NCBI RefSeq assembly: GCF_009184635.1
Contig: NZ_WELI01000009.1
Span: 124,001 to 188,000, forward strand
Direction: 5' to 3'
Source: Rudanella paleaurantiibacter
GTDB taxonomy: Bacteria; Bacteroidota; Bacteroidia; Cytophagales; Spirosomataceae
DNA length: 64,000 nt
A program made the position numbers and the translations under genes. The notes beneath the pieces are model-generated. The model saw only the letters and a program-made list of their open reading frames with translations, had not been told where the DNA came from and ran no database searches. Positions 51,192 to 59,219 of the stretch are shown piece after piece. Each line of letters begins with the position of its first letter. Position 1 is the stretch's first letter.

Positions 51192-52655
51192 ATGCAGTCT
51201 ATTCTCACACGCGCTCTTATTGCCGGCTTCCTTCTGGGTGGGCTGGCCTGTTCGCGCAACCCCGTCACGGGCAAGCGTGAAGTTATCCTGATGTCGAAAG
51301 AGCAGGAAATTGCCATTGGTCAGCAATCACACCCCTCTGTTGTGGCCAGCATGGGTCTTTATGAAGACAAGAAACTTCAGGATTTCATCAACGAAAAGGG
51401 CAAAGCTATGGCCGCTATTTCGCACCGGCCCGACCTGCCTTATCAATTCTACATCGTCGATTCGCCAGTTGTCAATGCGTTTGCCGTACCGGGTGGCTAT
51501 GTGTATTTCACGCGTGGCATCATGGCTCACTTCAACAACGAAGCTGAGTTTGCGGGGGTATTAGGGCACGAGATTGGGCACATTACCGCCCGGCACTCAG
51601 CCCGCCAGCAAACCAGCCAATTGCTCGGTACACTCGGCGCTATTGGGGTTGCCATTGCTGTTCCACAATTAGGTGAATCGGTCATGCAAGGCGCGCAGGT
51701 TTTGTTTTTGAAGTACAGCCGCGACCACGAGTCGGAGTCTGACAAAATTGGGGTAGAGTACTCCAGTAAAATTGGCTACAATGCCGTTGAAATGGCCAAT
51801 TTCTTTGGTACGATCAAGCGCATTCAGGATAATGCTGGCCAAGCCGTACCCACCTTTTTGTCGACACACCCTGATCCCGGCAACCGTTTGACCCGTGTGC
51901 AGGGTCTGGCCAAAGAGTTTCAGGCCGCCAACCCGCGCCAGTATGCGGTTGAGCGCGACCGGTATCTACGCATGATCGACGGGATTGTATACGGCGAAGA
52001 CCCCAAGCAGGGTTTTGTGGAGAATAATATGTTTTACCATCCAGTACTGAAGTTCCAGTTTCCGGTGCCACAGGGCTGGAAACACCAGAACTCGCCTGAG
52101 CAGTTTCAGATGGGGGCAGCCGACGGTAAATCGGCCATGATTCTGATGCTGGCCAAAGGCAACTCCCTCGATGAGGCCGCCCAGACGATGGTGAAAGAAC
52201 TGAACCTGAAAGTGCTCGAAAACGGCCGGACAACCATTAATGGCAATCCGGCTCTCGTGATAATCTCGCAGCAGCAGCCGCAGCAACAACAACAGGGGCA
52301 ACCGCAACAGCAGCAGTCGGCGCAAAACACCCTGCAACTGGCAACTTGGCTTATTCAGTACAATGGAGGCATTTACGCCCTGCACGGTCTTTCGTCGGCA
52401 GCTGATTTCAACAGCCGCCTGAACTCGTTCCGTAGTGTGGCCGAAAACTTCCGCGCCCTCACCGACCGCGAGAAGCTGAACCGTCAGCCCGAACGTGTAC
52501 AGGTGGTGCAAGCCCCGCGCGATGGCTCCTTCCGGGATGTAATGTCGGCCCTGAATATGCCTTCAAACCGACTGGAAGAGCTGGGCACCCTCAACAGTAT
52601 GCGCGCCGACGACCGCGTCAATCGGGGCATGCTGGTAAAGGTTATTCAGCGATAG
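51192..52655 (+). CDS. M48-family metalloprotease, lipoprotein
   Basis: 487 residues from the ATG at 51192. Lipobox LGGLAC (Cys20). Zinc site HEIGH at 126-130 with the third ligand Glu in DHESESDKIG. The protease domain is related to BepA/YfgC (M48), which degrades misassembled outer-membrane proteins. The C-terminal half holds a Gln-rich stretch (about 357-375) in a beta domain and an end NSMRADDRVNRGMLVKV, which resembles a LysM-like or short assembly domain. Promoter not obvious. A hairpin terminator follows. Confidence 0.92.
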   Translation: MQSILTRALIAGFLLGGLACSRNPVTGKREVILMSKEQEIAIGQQSHPSVVASMGLYEDKKLQDFINEKGKAMAAISHRPDLPYQFYIVDSPVVNAFAVPGGYVYFTRGIMAHFNNEAEFAGVLGHEIGHITARHSARQQTSQLLGTLGAIGVAIAVPQLGESVMQGAQVLFLKYSRDHESESDKIGVEYSSKIGYNAVEMANFFGTIKRIQDNAGQAVPTFLSTHPDPGNRLTRVQGLAKEFQAANPRQYAVERDRYLRMIDGIVYGEDPKQGFVENNMFYHPVLKFQFPVPQGWKHQNSPEQFQMGAADGKSAMILMLAKGNSLDEAAQTMVKELNLKVLENGRTTINGNPALVIISQQQPQQQQQGQPQQQQSAQNTLQLATWLIQYNGGIYALHGLSSAADFNSRLNSFRSVAENFRALTDREKLNRQPERVQVVQAPRDGSFRDVMSALNMPSNRLEELGTLNSMRADDRVNRGMLVKVIQR

Positions 52656-52675
52656 AACCTCGATTATCTACATAT

Positions 52676-52727
52676 CTTGTGGTTGATAGAACTCCTAAAC
52701 AGGATGTTCTGTCAACCACAAGTATTT
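52676..52727 (+). terminator. Terminator of the M48 protease gene
   Basis: 52676-52692 and 52706-52722 pair over 17 positions (one T-G wobble), loop 13 nt, then TATTTT. Confidence 0.8.
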
Positions 52728-52843
52728 TAAGGTGAGTTATGAAAAATGGCTGGCCGGCGCGGCAAATACCTGTCAAATAGGTATTGGTGTAAGCTTAGTC
52801 CATGATTTATAGTACTGAATCAAGCAATTGAATTAGCCAATTG

Positions 52844-52930
52844 AACGCGGATGACGCAGATCGGGCAGATGCACGCAGATTCCCTGTCTCAATCCGCGAA
52901 AATGGGCGCAATCGGTGTTATCCGCGTGCC
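52844..52930. repeat. Imperfect inverted repeat of GCGGAT/CGCAGAT type
   Basis: Built from units such as GCGGATGACGCAGAT, GCACGCAGATT, AATCCGCGAAAAT and TTATCCGCG; the two halves are imperfect inverses. A shorter degenerate copy is at 2962-3009. I know similar intergenic repeats from many Bacteroidota genomes. Confidence 0.6.
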
Positions 52931-52998
52931 AATTTCTTAGTCCTGAGCAAATGTCCAGTACTTAATCATAATTCGCATTATGTTGAGCCTTTTCCGAC

Positions 52999-53601
52999 CT
53001 AGTCCGATTTCCGGCCGTAGAATCGCTCCAGATCCTGCGGGGAATCCAGGTCAATCAGGCCCTGTTCAAACGGCACTTCGGCACAGTCGTCGCGGTGTTT
53101 GACGATAATCCAGCGCGCGCCTTTATCACCAGTCAGGCCCAGCAACTCGTCAATATATTTGGTGGCAAATAAAGCCGGTACACCCAGCGGCCCCTCTTCG
53201 CCGTACCTGGAGGCCACAATGCCTTTCTCACCGTCGGCAAACATCTCGACCAAACGTACCAGCAGCCCGAGTGATACATGGGGCTGATCGGTCAATAATA
53301 CGAGTACCCCGTCGAGCTTCTTCTGGGTCATGTAGAGCCCGGCGAGGCCCATTTTCAATGACGAGGAAAGCCCCTCTGCATGCCGGGGGTTATCGATAAG
53401 CGTAACCGGAAGCCCCTCCAGTTCATCGGCAATAGCGTGCCGATTGGCCCCCAGGACCACCGTTACTGGGCCTTTGTCGAGGGCCAGGGCCATCTCCGTG
53501 ATCCGGCGGACCAGCGTTTTCCCTTCGTGAACAAGTAATTGCTTCGGCTGCCCCAACCGCGACGAGGAGCCAGCCGCCAGAATAACAGTTCCTATTGTCA
53601 T
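52999..53601 (-). CDS. MocA-like molybdenum cofactor nucleotidyltransferase
   Basis: 200 residues from the ATG at 53601. NTP-transferase motif TVILAAGSSSRLGQPKQLL, then LLTDQPHVSLGLLVRL (metal-binding Asp) and YGEEGPLGVPALFATKYIDELLGLTGDKGAR with the GPPxLF-like block of the MocA/MobA family. It would attach CMP to molybdopterin for xanthine-oxidase-family enzymes such as the IorA/IorB pair encoded at 34.3-37.0 kb. No other cofactor gene is next to it; the truA gene is 86 nt upstream on the same strand. Confidence 0.85.
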   Translation of the reverse strand: MTIGTVILAAGSSSRLGQPKQLLVHEGKTLVRRITEMALALDKGPVTVVLGANRHAIADELEGLPVTLIDNPRHAEGLSSSLKMGLAGLYMTQKKLDGVLVLLTDQPHVSLGLLVRLVEMFADGEKGIVASRYGEEGPLGVPALFATKYIDELLGLTGDKGARWIIVKHRDDCAEVPFEQGLIDLDSPQDLERFYGRKSD

Positions 53602-53687
53602 GATGTATGGTTTCTGATTATAGGTTTTTGTGGTGAGTGGGTTGATGAACTCATTCTGATTGCATTTGCACAACCATAAACCCTGCG

Positions 53688-54440
53688 CTAGACAATTCCT
53701 TCGGGATACCCAACCTCGTACAAAAACAACCCACTGGCCGGAGCGGCCCGCCCGGCAGCCCGGCGGTCGCGCGCGAGAATGATCTGTTCAAACTCTTCCG
53801 TAGTCATGCGCCCCTGCCCTACCTCAAGTAAGGTGCCCACAATGGCCCGTACCATGCCCCACAAAAACCGGTTGGCCCGGATATGAAACGTCAGGTCATC
53901 GCCTGTTTCGGGAAGCCACTCTGCCCGGTCGATGGTACAGTGAAAATGTTTCACAGCCGCCTTAGCCCGGCTAAAACTTTGATAATCGGTATGTTGTAAC
54001 AGCACGCAGGCCGCCTGATTCATGGCTTCCATATCGAGCGGATACCGGAAATAGTACGACTGCATGTGCCGAAAGGCATCCTTCTGGCGGGTAATCCGGT
54101 ACTGATAATACCGCGAAATAGCCGAGAAACGGGCATGGTCGTCGGGTTGTACCGGAAAAATCCGACGAATCGCAATGTCGGGCGGCAGCATGGCATTGAG
54201 CGAGTACGTAATCTGCTCAAGATCATCTAACGGTTCGGGCAGATCGAAATGGGCGTACTGCTCATGAGCGTGTACACCGGCATCCGTACGACCGCTCCCC
54301 AAAATACTCACCGGTTGCCGTAACCGTCGACTCAAGGCCCCTTCAATTTCAGATTGTACACTGTGGCCATTGGCCTGAATCTGCCAACCGTGGTATTGGG
54401 TTCCACAATAGGCAAGTTCCATGAAATAACGCTGGCTCAT
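53688..54440 (-). CDS. truA: tRNA pseudouridine(38-40) synthase TruA
   Basis: 250 residues. The catalytic Asp is D53 in GSGRTDAGVHAHEQYAHFD. Other family blocks are YCGTQYHGWQIQANG, SFSRAKAAVKHFHCTIDRAEW and FHIRANRFLWGMVRAIVGTLLEVGQGRM. It modifies U38-U40 in the anticodon arm. Gene order with mocA and purL on the minus strand. Confidence 0.95.
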   Translation of the reverse strand: MSQRYFMELAYCGTQYHGWQIQANGHSVQSEIEGALSRRLRQPVSILGSGRTDAGVHAHEQYAHFDLPEPLDDLEQITYSLNAMLPPDIAIRRIFPVQPDDHARFSAISRYYQYRITRQKDAFRHMQSYYFRYPLDMEAMNQAACVLLQHTDYQSFSRAKAAVKHFHCTIDRAEWLPETGDDLTFHIRANRFLWGMVRAIVGTLLEVGQGRMTTEEFEQIILARDRRAAGRAAPASGLFLYEVGYPEGIV

Positions 54441-54457
54441 TTACGTCTCATAAAAGC

Positions 54458-54487
54458 ATGTCCGCTACAGTAACCTGTAGCGGACGT
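54458..54487. terminator. Hairpin between purL and truA
   Basis: GTCCGCTACAG (54460-54470) pairs with CTGTAGCGGAC (54475-54485), loop TAAC. The U-tract after it is short on the minus strand (CTTTTATG). Confidence 0.6.
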
Positions 54488-54563
54488 TTTAATGGTAGTG
54501 ATACGTATTAGTTATCGAAAGCACCCAACACGTACCACACAATATCAAGGCAGGCTCTTTACG

Positions 54564-56852
54564 CTACGCCATAATAGTACCCAGCGCGTTGTCGTACAGA
54601 GCCTTGGCATCCGCTACAGACATGAGCGTCTGATCGTCGATCACAAACGCGCCCTCCGTTACAGCCCCGATCTGTACACAGGGAACCCCGCTATCAGCCA
54701 CGGCCGATTCGAAAGCCTCTTTCTGAGCGGCTGACACCGACACGACAACCCGGCCCTGTGCTTCGCCAAACAGAACCGCATCGAGCCGGAATGCCTCCGA
54801 ACCGCCCACGGTAGCCGTCTGAATATCAAACCCAAGGTTACCCGCCATTGCCGATTCCGCCAGGGCCACGAACAAACCACCGTCTGACAAATCGTGTGCC
54901 GACTGCACCAGTTTTTGGCGAATCAGTTTGTTCAGCGCCTGCTGCATAGCCAGTTCGGCTTCCATATCAAAGGCTGGCGCTGGCGAGGCCTTCACACCCC
55001 GGTACGAATACAGATATTCCGACGAAGCAATGTCGTTGCTCGACTGACCAAAGAGGTAAATAGCATCGCCCGGTTGCCGGAAATTGAGCGTCATGCGGTT
55101 GTTCGTGTCTTCCATCAGACCGAGCATGCCGATGGTTGGCGTTGGGAACACCGGCCCATCGTCTGACGATTGGTTGTAGAAACTCACGTTACCACCCGTC
55201 ACCGGCGTACTGAACTGGCGGCAGGCTTCGCCCATGCCTTTCACAGCCTCCACAAAGTGCCAATACACCTCAGGCACGTACGGATTACCAAAGTTGAGGT
55301 TATTAGTGACCGCCAGTGGCTCACCTCCCGAGCATACAATGTTGCGGGCAGCCTCGGCCACGGCAATTTGCGCGCCCACATACGGGTTCGCATTTACGTA
55401 GCGGCTGTTGCAGTCCACCGTGATCACAATCGACTTATCGGTCGATTTACCGTCGGGTGTTTTCACCCGCACCACGGCTGCGTCGGAGGGGGCGTTGGTA
55501 CCCCGGTTGGCCGTGCCCACCATCGAGTCGTACTGCTCATAAATCCACCGACGCGAGCACACATTGGGGTGCGTCAGCAGGTGCTTGGCCACTGCCCCGA
55601 TTTCGGTCGGCGTCACATCAGCCACCGTAGCGGCATCAAACTTGGCAAACTCCTGAATGTAGGCTGGTTCGCGATATTCGCGGTGATACTGCGGAGCCCC
55701 ACCACCCAGCACGAGGTCATGCGCGGGTACATCGGCAACAAGCTGACCATTCCGGTAGAAATGCAGCCGCTGCGTGTCGGTTACTTCGCCGATCTGCGCA
55801 CAGTGGAGGTCCCACTTCTCAAAAATCCCGTTGATAATATCTTCTTTGCCCTTCTCAACCACCACGAGCATCCGCTCCTGCGACTCCGACAGCAGAATCT
55901 CGAACGGCTCCATGTTAGCCTGCCGGGTTGGTACTTTGTCGAGGTCGATAATCATGCCATGTTCGCCTTTAGCACTCATCTCCGACGTCGAGCAGATAAT
56001 ACCGGCCGCGCCCATGTCCTGAATCCCGATTACATACCCCGACGCAATGATTTCGAGGGTCGCTTCGAGCAGGAGTTTTTCCATGAACGGGTCGCCTACC
56101 TGCACTGCGGGCAGTTTTTCGGTCGAAGCCGCGCTGATGTCTTCTGATGCAAACGTGGCTCCGTGAATCCCATCTTTACCCGTTGCCGAGCCGACAATGA
56201 ACACAGGGTTACCCACGCCATACGAGGTGGCTTTGGCTACCTTTCCCACCTCGACAATCCCCGCCGAGAAAGCATTTACGAGCGGGTTAGTGTTGTAGCA
56301 CTCATCAAAATATACCTCACCCCCAACCGTCGGAATCCCGAAAGCGTTGCCGTAATCGCCAATCCCTTTGACAACACCGCGCAATAGCCGCCGGGTCTTG
56401 GGCAGGTTGAGATCGCCGAAACGAAGCGAGTTGAGCTGAGCAATGGGGCGGGCACCCATCGTAAAGATGTCACGGTTGATACCACCTACACCGGTGGCTG
56501 CTCCCTGATACGGCTCCAGAGCCGAAGGGTGGTTATGCGATTCAATTTTGAACGAACACGCCAGGCCGTCGCCAATGTCCACCAGACCGGCATTTTCTTC
56601 GCCTGCCTTGGCCAGCATCCGCTCTGAGTCACGGGGGAGCGTCTTAAGCCAGACAATTGAGTTTTTGTACGAGCAGTGCTCCGACCACATGACGGAGAAG
56701 ATGCTCAGCTCCGTAAAATTGGGTTGGCGACCCAGAATACTCTGGATACGCTCAAACTCTTCAGGGAGCAAACCCAGCTTGCGGGCGGTTTCAACAGTGG
56801 GCAATGCAGCAGCGGAGGCTTGTTCAGCAGGATTCTGATCGATGATTTCCAC
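54564..56852 (-). CDS. purL: Phosphoribosylformylglycinamidine synthase subunit PurL
   Basis: 762 residues, the small-PurL type that works with PurS and PurQ in purine synthesis. Recognised blocks are [42 protein letters not shown] (catalytic His), [44 protein letters not shown] and [17 protein letters not shown]. Start at ATG 56852 gives the normal N-terminal extension. A -7 box (TATTTTTG, 56948-56941) lies about 90 nt upstream, on the minus strand. Confidence 0.96.
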   Translation of the reverse strand: MEIIDQNPAEQASAAALPTVETARKLGLLPEEFERIQSILGRQPNFTELSIFSVMWSEHCSYKNSIVWLKTLPRDSERMLAKAGEENAGLVDIGDGLACSFKIESHNHPSALEPYQGAATGVGGINRDIFTMGARPIAQLNSLRFGDLNLPKTRRLLRGVVKGIGDYGNAFGIPTVGGEVYFDECYNTNPLVNAFSAGIVEVGKVAKATSYGVGNPVFIVGSATGKDGIHGATFASEDISAASTEKLPAVQVGDPFMEKLLLEATLEIIASGYVIGIQDMGAAGIICSTSEMSAKGEHGMIIDLDKVPTRQANMEPFEILLSESQERMLVVVEKGKEDIINGIFEKWDLHCAQIGEVTDTQRLHFYRNGQLVADVPAHDLVLGGGAPQYHREYREPAYIQEFAKFDAATVADVTPTEIGAVAKHLLTHPNVCSRRWIYEQYDSMVGTANRGTNAPSDAAVVRVKTPDGKSTDKSIVITVDCNSRYVNANPYVGAQIAVAEAARNIVCSGGEPLAVTNNLNFGNPYVPEVYWHFVEAVKGMGEACRQFSTPVTGGNVSFYNQSSDDGPVFPTPTIGMLGLMEDTNNRMTLNFRQPGDAIYLFGQSSNDIASSEYLYSYRGVKASPAPAFDMEAELAMQQALNKLIRQKLVQSAHDLSDGGLFVALAESAMAGNLGFDIQTATVGGSEAFRLDAVLFGEAQGRVVVSVSAAQKEAFESAVADSGVPCVQIGAVTEGAFVIDDQTLMSVADAKALYDNALGTIMA

Positions 56853-56940
56853 GAAGAAAAGAAAATTTTGCCGGTAGGCGAACGAACGTTTACCCGTTAA
56901 AAACGAAGCATTTACCTCTTTTTAAGGGCTTACAACAGGG

Positions 56941-56948
56941 CAAAAATA
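56941..56948 (-). promoter_or_regulatory. -7 box of purL
   Basis: TATTTTTG on the minus strand fits the consensus; no clear TTG at -33. Confidence 0.4.
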
Positions 56949-56992
56949 CGCTTTTTTACGGGGAAACGTCCCGTTTTTTTCTGGCCTACCTC

Positions 56993-57023
56993 TTGACAAA
57001 CCTTAAAAATCGCTATACCTTTG
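56993..57023 (+). promoter_or_regulatory. Promoter of tRNA-Ser
   Basis: TTG (56993-56995, within TTGACA) and TACCTTTG (57016-57023) are 20 nt apart, both ideal. Transcription would start near 57030, 10 nt before the tRNA. Confidence 0.85.
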
Positions 57024-57039
57024 CACCATCAAACCACTT

Positions 57040-57124
57040 AGAGAGATGGCAGAGTGGTCGATTGCGACGGTCTTGAAAACCGTTGACTGTAACAGGTCCG
57101 GGGGTTCGAATCCCTCTCTCTCTA
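57040..57124 (+). tRNA. tRNA-Ser (anticodon UGA)
   Basis: Full cloverleaf: acceptor AGAGAGA (57040-57046) with TCTCTCT (57117-57123), anticodon stem ACGGT/ACCGT around CTTGAAA, a long variable arm typical of Ser, and T-loop TTCGAAT (57105-57111). CCA is not encoded. First pair A-U and discriminator A124 differ from the G73 usual in serine tRNAs, which may result from insertion of the neighbouring prophage at the 3' end. Confidence 0.95.
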
Positions 57125-57145
57125 CGAAAGCTTCTGACGCTTACC

Positions 57146-57176
57146 AAGCCTGCTCCCCAAAAGCAGGCTTTTTTTA
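57146..57176 (+). terminator. Terminator after tRNA-Ser
   Basis: AAGCCTGCT (57146-57154) pairs with AGCAGGCTT (57162-57170), 7-nt loop, then a T-run. Confidence 0.88.
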
Positions 57177-57241
57177 TGTTCTAGCGGCATATTTGCCTCA
57201 AGCATAAGGCTTCCTGTTACGCTCCAAAAGGTGGGGTTTGA

Positions 57242-57273
57242 GGTGGCACCAAATCGCTCACGGTGGCACCAAA
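57242..57273 (+). repeat. Two direct repeats of GGTGGCACCAAA, candidate integrase arm sites
   Basis: Copies at 57242-57253 and 57262-57273, 20 bp apart (two helix turns). The core GGTG-G-CACC is itself a dyad. Placed between the tRNA attachment gene and the integrase gene. Confidence 0.5.
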
Positions 57274-57390
57274 AAAAACCTTGAAAGTATTCTTTCATGC
57301 GTTCTTTTGTTCACCTGTTCATCCCGTATAATTGCGCCCCGTTTCCCTGATTACACCGTCAGGGAATTGATACCCACAATTATACGTGCA

Positions 57391-58656
57391 ATGCTTAATC
57401 GCAGAATGGAAAAGCTTTTCTGGGCTCATGCGTCCAAAAAGAATCCGGATTACATCACCTTGTACTTTAGAATTACCTTGGACGGCTCCCGCGCAGAGTT
57501 GGGTTCCACAGGTATCAAAATCCACCACAAACATTGGAATGCCGAAGCACAGCGGGTTACCGCCCGATCGGCCGAAGCCCAGCAGTATAACCACACGCTG
57601 GACATCTGGAGGGAAAAAGCCCAGGCCATTTACAATGAGCTACTGCTGAAAAAAGTCCCGTTTACAGCAAACAACATCAAAACCTTGTTTAGGCAGCAAG
57701 GTCGTGGCTTCACCTTTCTCTATTGCTTTGAGTTGTATCTGAAACAACTCTCCAGAGATCCCGATATCACGTTTGGCACGTGGAAAACGTATGACGTAGT
57801 TCGAAAGAAGATCGAAGCCTATCTGAAGGAAACCAACCAGCTGGAGCTACCGATCGAAAACTTCACTAAAGGCATCTTGGAGAAATACCGCACGTGGATG
57901 CGGATCGACCAGCAGCGTGCTCCCAACACCATCCGAAAGCATACAGCCACGATCAAGCAGGTTCACACCTGGGCTTATCTCAATGATTACTCTATGAAGG
58001 ATTGTTTACAAGGTTATCGAGTGCCCAGCGTCAAAGCAGGAACGCCTATTTCACTGAATACCGAGGAGCTACTCACCCTGCTCACTCATGACTTCAGCAA
58101 CTTTCCTGTGCTGGGAGAGGTGCGTGATCAGTTCCTTATCTCGTGCTTTTCAGGCCTGGCTTACGCTGACCTGAAAACACTACGGTCTGAACACCTTGTA
58201 ATCCGGAGCGTGCAAACTCACGAAGATGAAGTGCCATCCAACCTGACCTGGCTGCTGAAGGATCGCATCAAAACCGACATCACGGCCAGACAGCCACTCC
58301 ATCCTGTGGTTCGAATGATACTCGACAAGTACGAGGGTAGACCTGAGGAAATGCACGTCAGGCCCAACCAAAAGACCAACCTGTACCTGAAATTGATCGC
58401 GATGCACTGCGGCATCAATAAGCCGCTTACCACCCATGTAGGGCGTAAAACATTCGCCAACTTGTGCCTAAATGGAGGGCTGTATTCAGATGCCTTTGCG
58501 GTTGTTTGTCCAGCTGTCGGCCAATTCAAGAACACTAAATTTTCTACCGAGTCGACTATAGCGATGATGGGTAGAACTTCGGCCAAAGGATTGGAGGTTT
58601 ACGCAACTCCAGGCGAACAAAGCATTATGCTTGAGCTAAAAACACGCCAGGCTTAA
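57391..58656 (+). CDS. Phage/transposon tyrosine recombinase (integrase)
   Basis: 421 residues from the ATG at 57391, at which the Bacteroidota-type arm-binding domain begins (FWAHASKKNPDYITLYFRITLDGSRAELGSTGIKI). SAM-like core-binding domain about 105-205, catalytic domain about 220-410. Catalytic residues: Lys in RIKTD, His and Arg in THVGRKTF, and the nucleophile Tyr in LEVYATP (about 403). The first Arg is replaced (SGLAYADL instead of TGLRFSDL) and the late His is Arg (MMGRTSAKG instead of LGHTS). Loss of the first Arg is known in some Bacteroidota integrases, such as IntDOT. Next to tRNA-Ser, it probably integrated the element there. Confidence 0.92.
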   Translation: MLNRRMEKLFWAHASKKNPDYITLYFRITLDGSRAELGSTGIKIHHKHWNAEAQRVTARSAEAQQYNHTLDIWREKAQAIYNELLLKKVPFTANNIKTLFRQQGRGFTFLYCFELYLKQLSRDPDITFGTWKTYDVVRKKIEAYLKETNQLELPIENFTKGILEKYRTWMRIDQQRAPNTIRKHTATIKQVHTWAYLNDYSMKDCLQGYRVPSVKAGTPISLNTEELLTLLTHDFSNFPVLGEVRDQFLISCFSGLAYADLKTLRSEHLVIRSVQTHEDEVPSNLTWLLKDRIKTDITARQPLHPVVRMILDKYEGRPEEMHVRPNQKTNLYLKLIAMHCGINKPLTTHVGRKTFANLCLNGGLYSDAFAVVCPAVGQFKNTKFSTESTIAMMGRTSAKGLEVYATPGEQSIMLELKTRQA

Positions 58657-58877
58657 TCCGCCTTCAATCCAAGTGCCTTACCAACCGCTTCGACATTCCG
58701 TTCAACCAGACACATCTCCCGAAGCGCGCTCAGCTCCGCTCTTGACCAGTTCGGCTTCTCGTCGATCTGGTCAAGAAAGCAGAGAACAGAAGCATGTAAG
58801 CCTTGTGCCGACATCCGAATCTCTTGCTGCTGCAGAGCCAGGTTCTCGAGCTGATTGATGATTTCGTTCATATCCAT
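58653..58877 (-). CDS. Small helical protein beside the integrase
   Basis: 74 residues, MDMNEIINQLENLALQQQEIRMS and on, mainly helical with a conserved-looking ERNVEAVGKALGLKAD end. The 3' end overlaps the integrase stop by 4 nt on the opposite strand. It may be a phage excisionase or a small regulator, but no helix-turn-helix is clear. Unknown. Confidence 0.5.
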   Translation of the reverse strand: MDMNEIINQLENLALQQQEIRMSAQGLHASVLCFLDQIDEKPNWSRAELSALREMCLVERNVEAVGKALGLKAD

Positions 58878-59117
58878 AATTTCCTAAAATTGACTATCAA
58901 ATTAAAGCCTATCTGTATAGGGTTCAAAAAAATGCTCAGGTTTGTAGAAGTAATTTCGGCTCTATTTTACTGATAATCACATTATTTTAACCTCACTAAA
59001 AAAAGTTGCACCCTTTTTCGTTACATATCCCCAATAAAACCCTACAAAACAGACAATTACAAAACGATACACTGCTTTTTTTCGCATTTTTCAGTGAGTT
59101 AACCCCGCCCTTTGGCA

Positions 59118-59135
59118 TTTTGGAAATTTCCAAAA
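59118..59135. promoter_or_regulatory. 18-bp perfect palindrome
   Basis: TTTTGGAAATTTCCAAAA, a plausible operator for a dimeric regulator. Located just past the end of the phage operon. Confidence 0.4.
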
Positions 59136-59155
59136 ATGAAAATACCGAATAGATG

Positions 59156-59180
59156 AAAGGCAGGGAACTCCCCTGCCTTT
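59156..59180 (-). terminator. Terminator of the phage operon
   Basis: AAAGGCAGGG (59156-59165) pairs with CCCTGCCTTT (59171-59180), loop AACTC. It lies 40 nt after the large terminase stop. Confidence 0.7.
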
Positions 59181-59219
59181 TCCAACACCAACCTATTTAA
59201 AAATCCCAGCACCTGTTAC

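Larger units (their letters stand above)
52656..52998. other. Intergenic region with terminator and a Bacteroidota repeat
   Basis: No gene in 343 nt. It holds the hairpin of the protease gene, a small hairpin (AATACCT 52765-52771, AGGTATT 52779-52785) and a long imperfect inverted repeat. Confidence 0.5.
58878..59219. other. AT-rich non-coding phage segment
   Basis: No gene in 342 nt; much more AT-rich than the window. It has an 18-bp palindrome (59118-59135), a CACTG/CAGTG pair (about 59081-59097) and a terminator hairpin. Possible control or attachment-related region. Confidence 0.5.

Noticed and set aside
55170-56147. Open frame of 325 codons on the plus strand
   Set aside because: Antisense to purL; composition (His/Arg/Val-rich) is that of a shadow frame.
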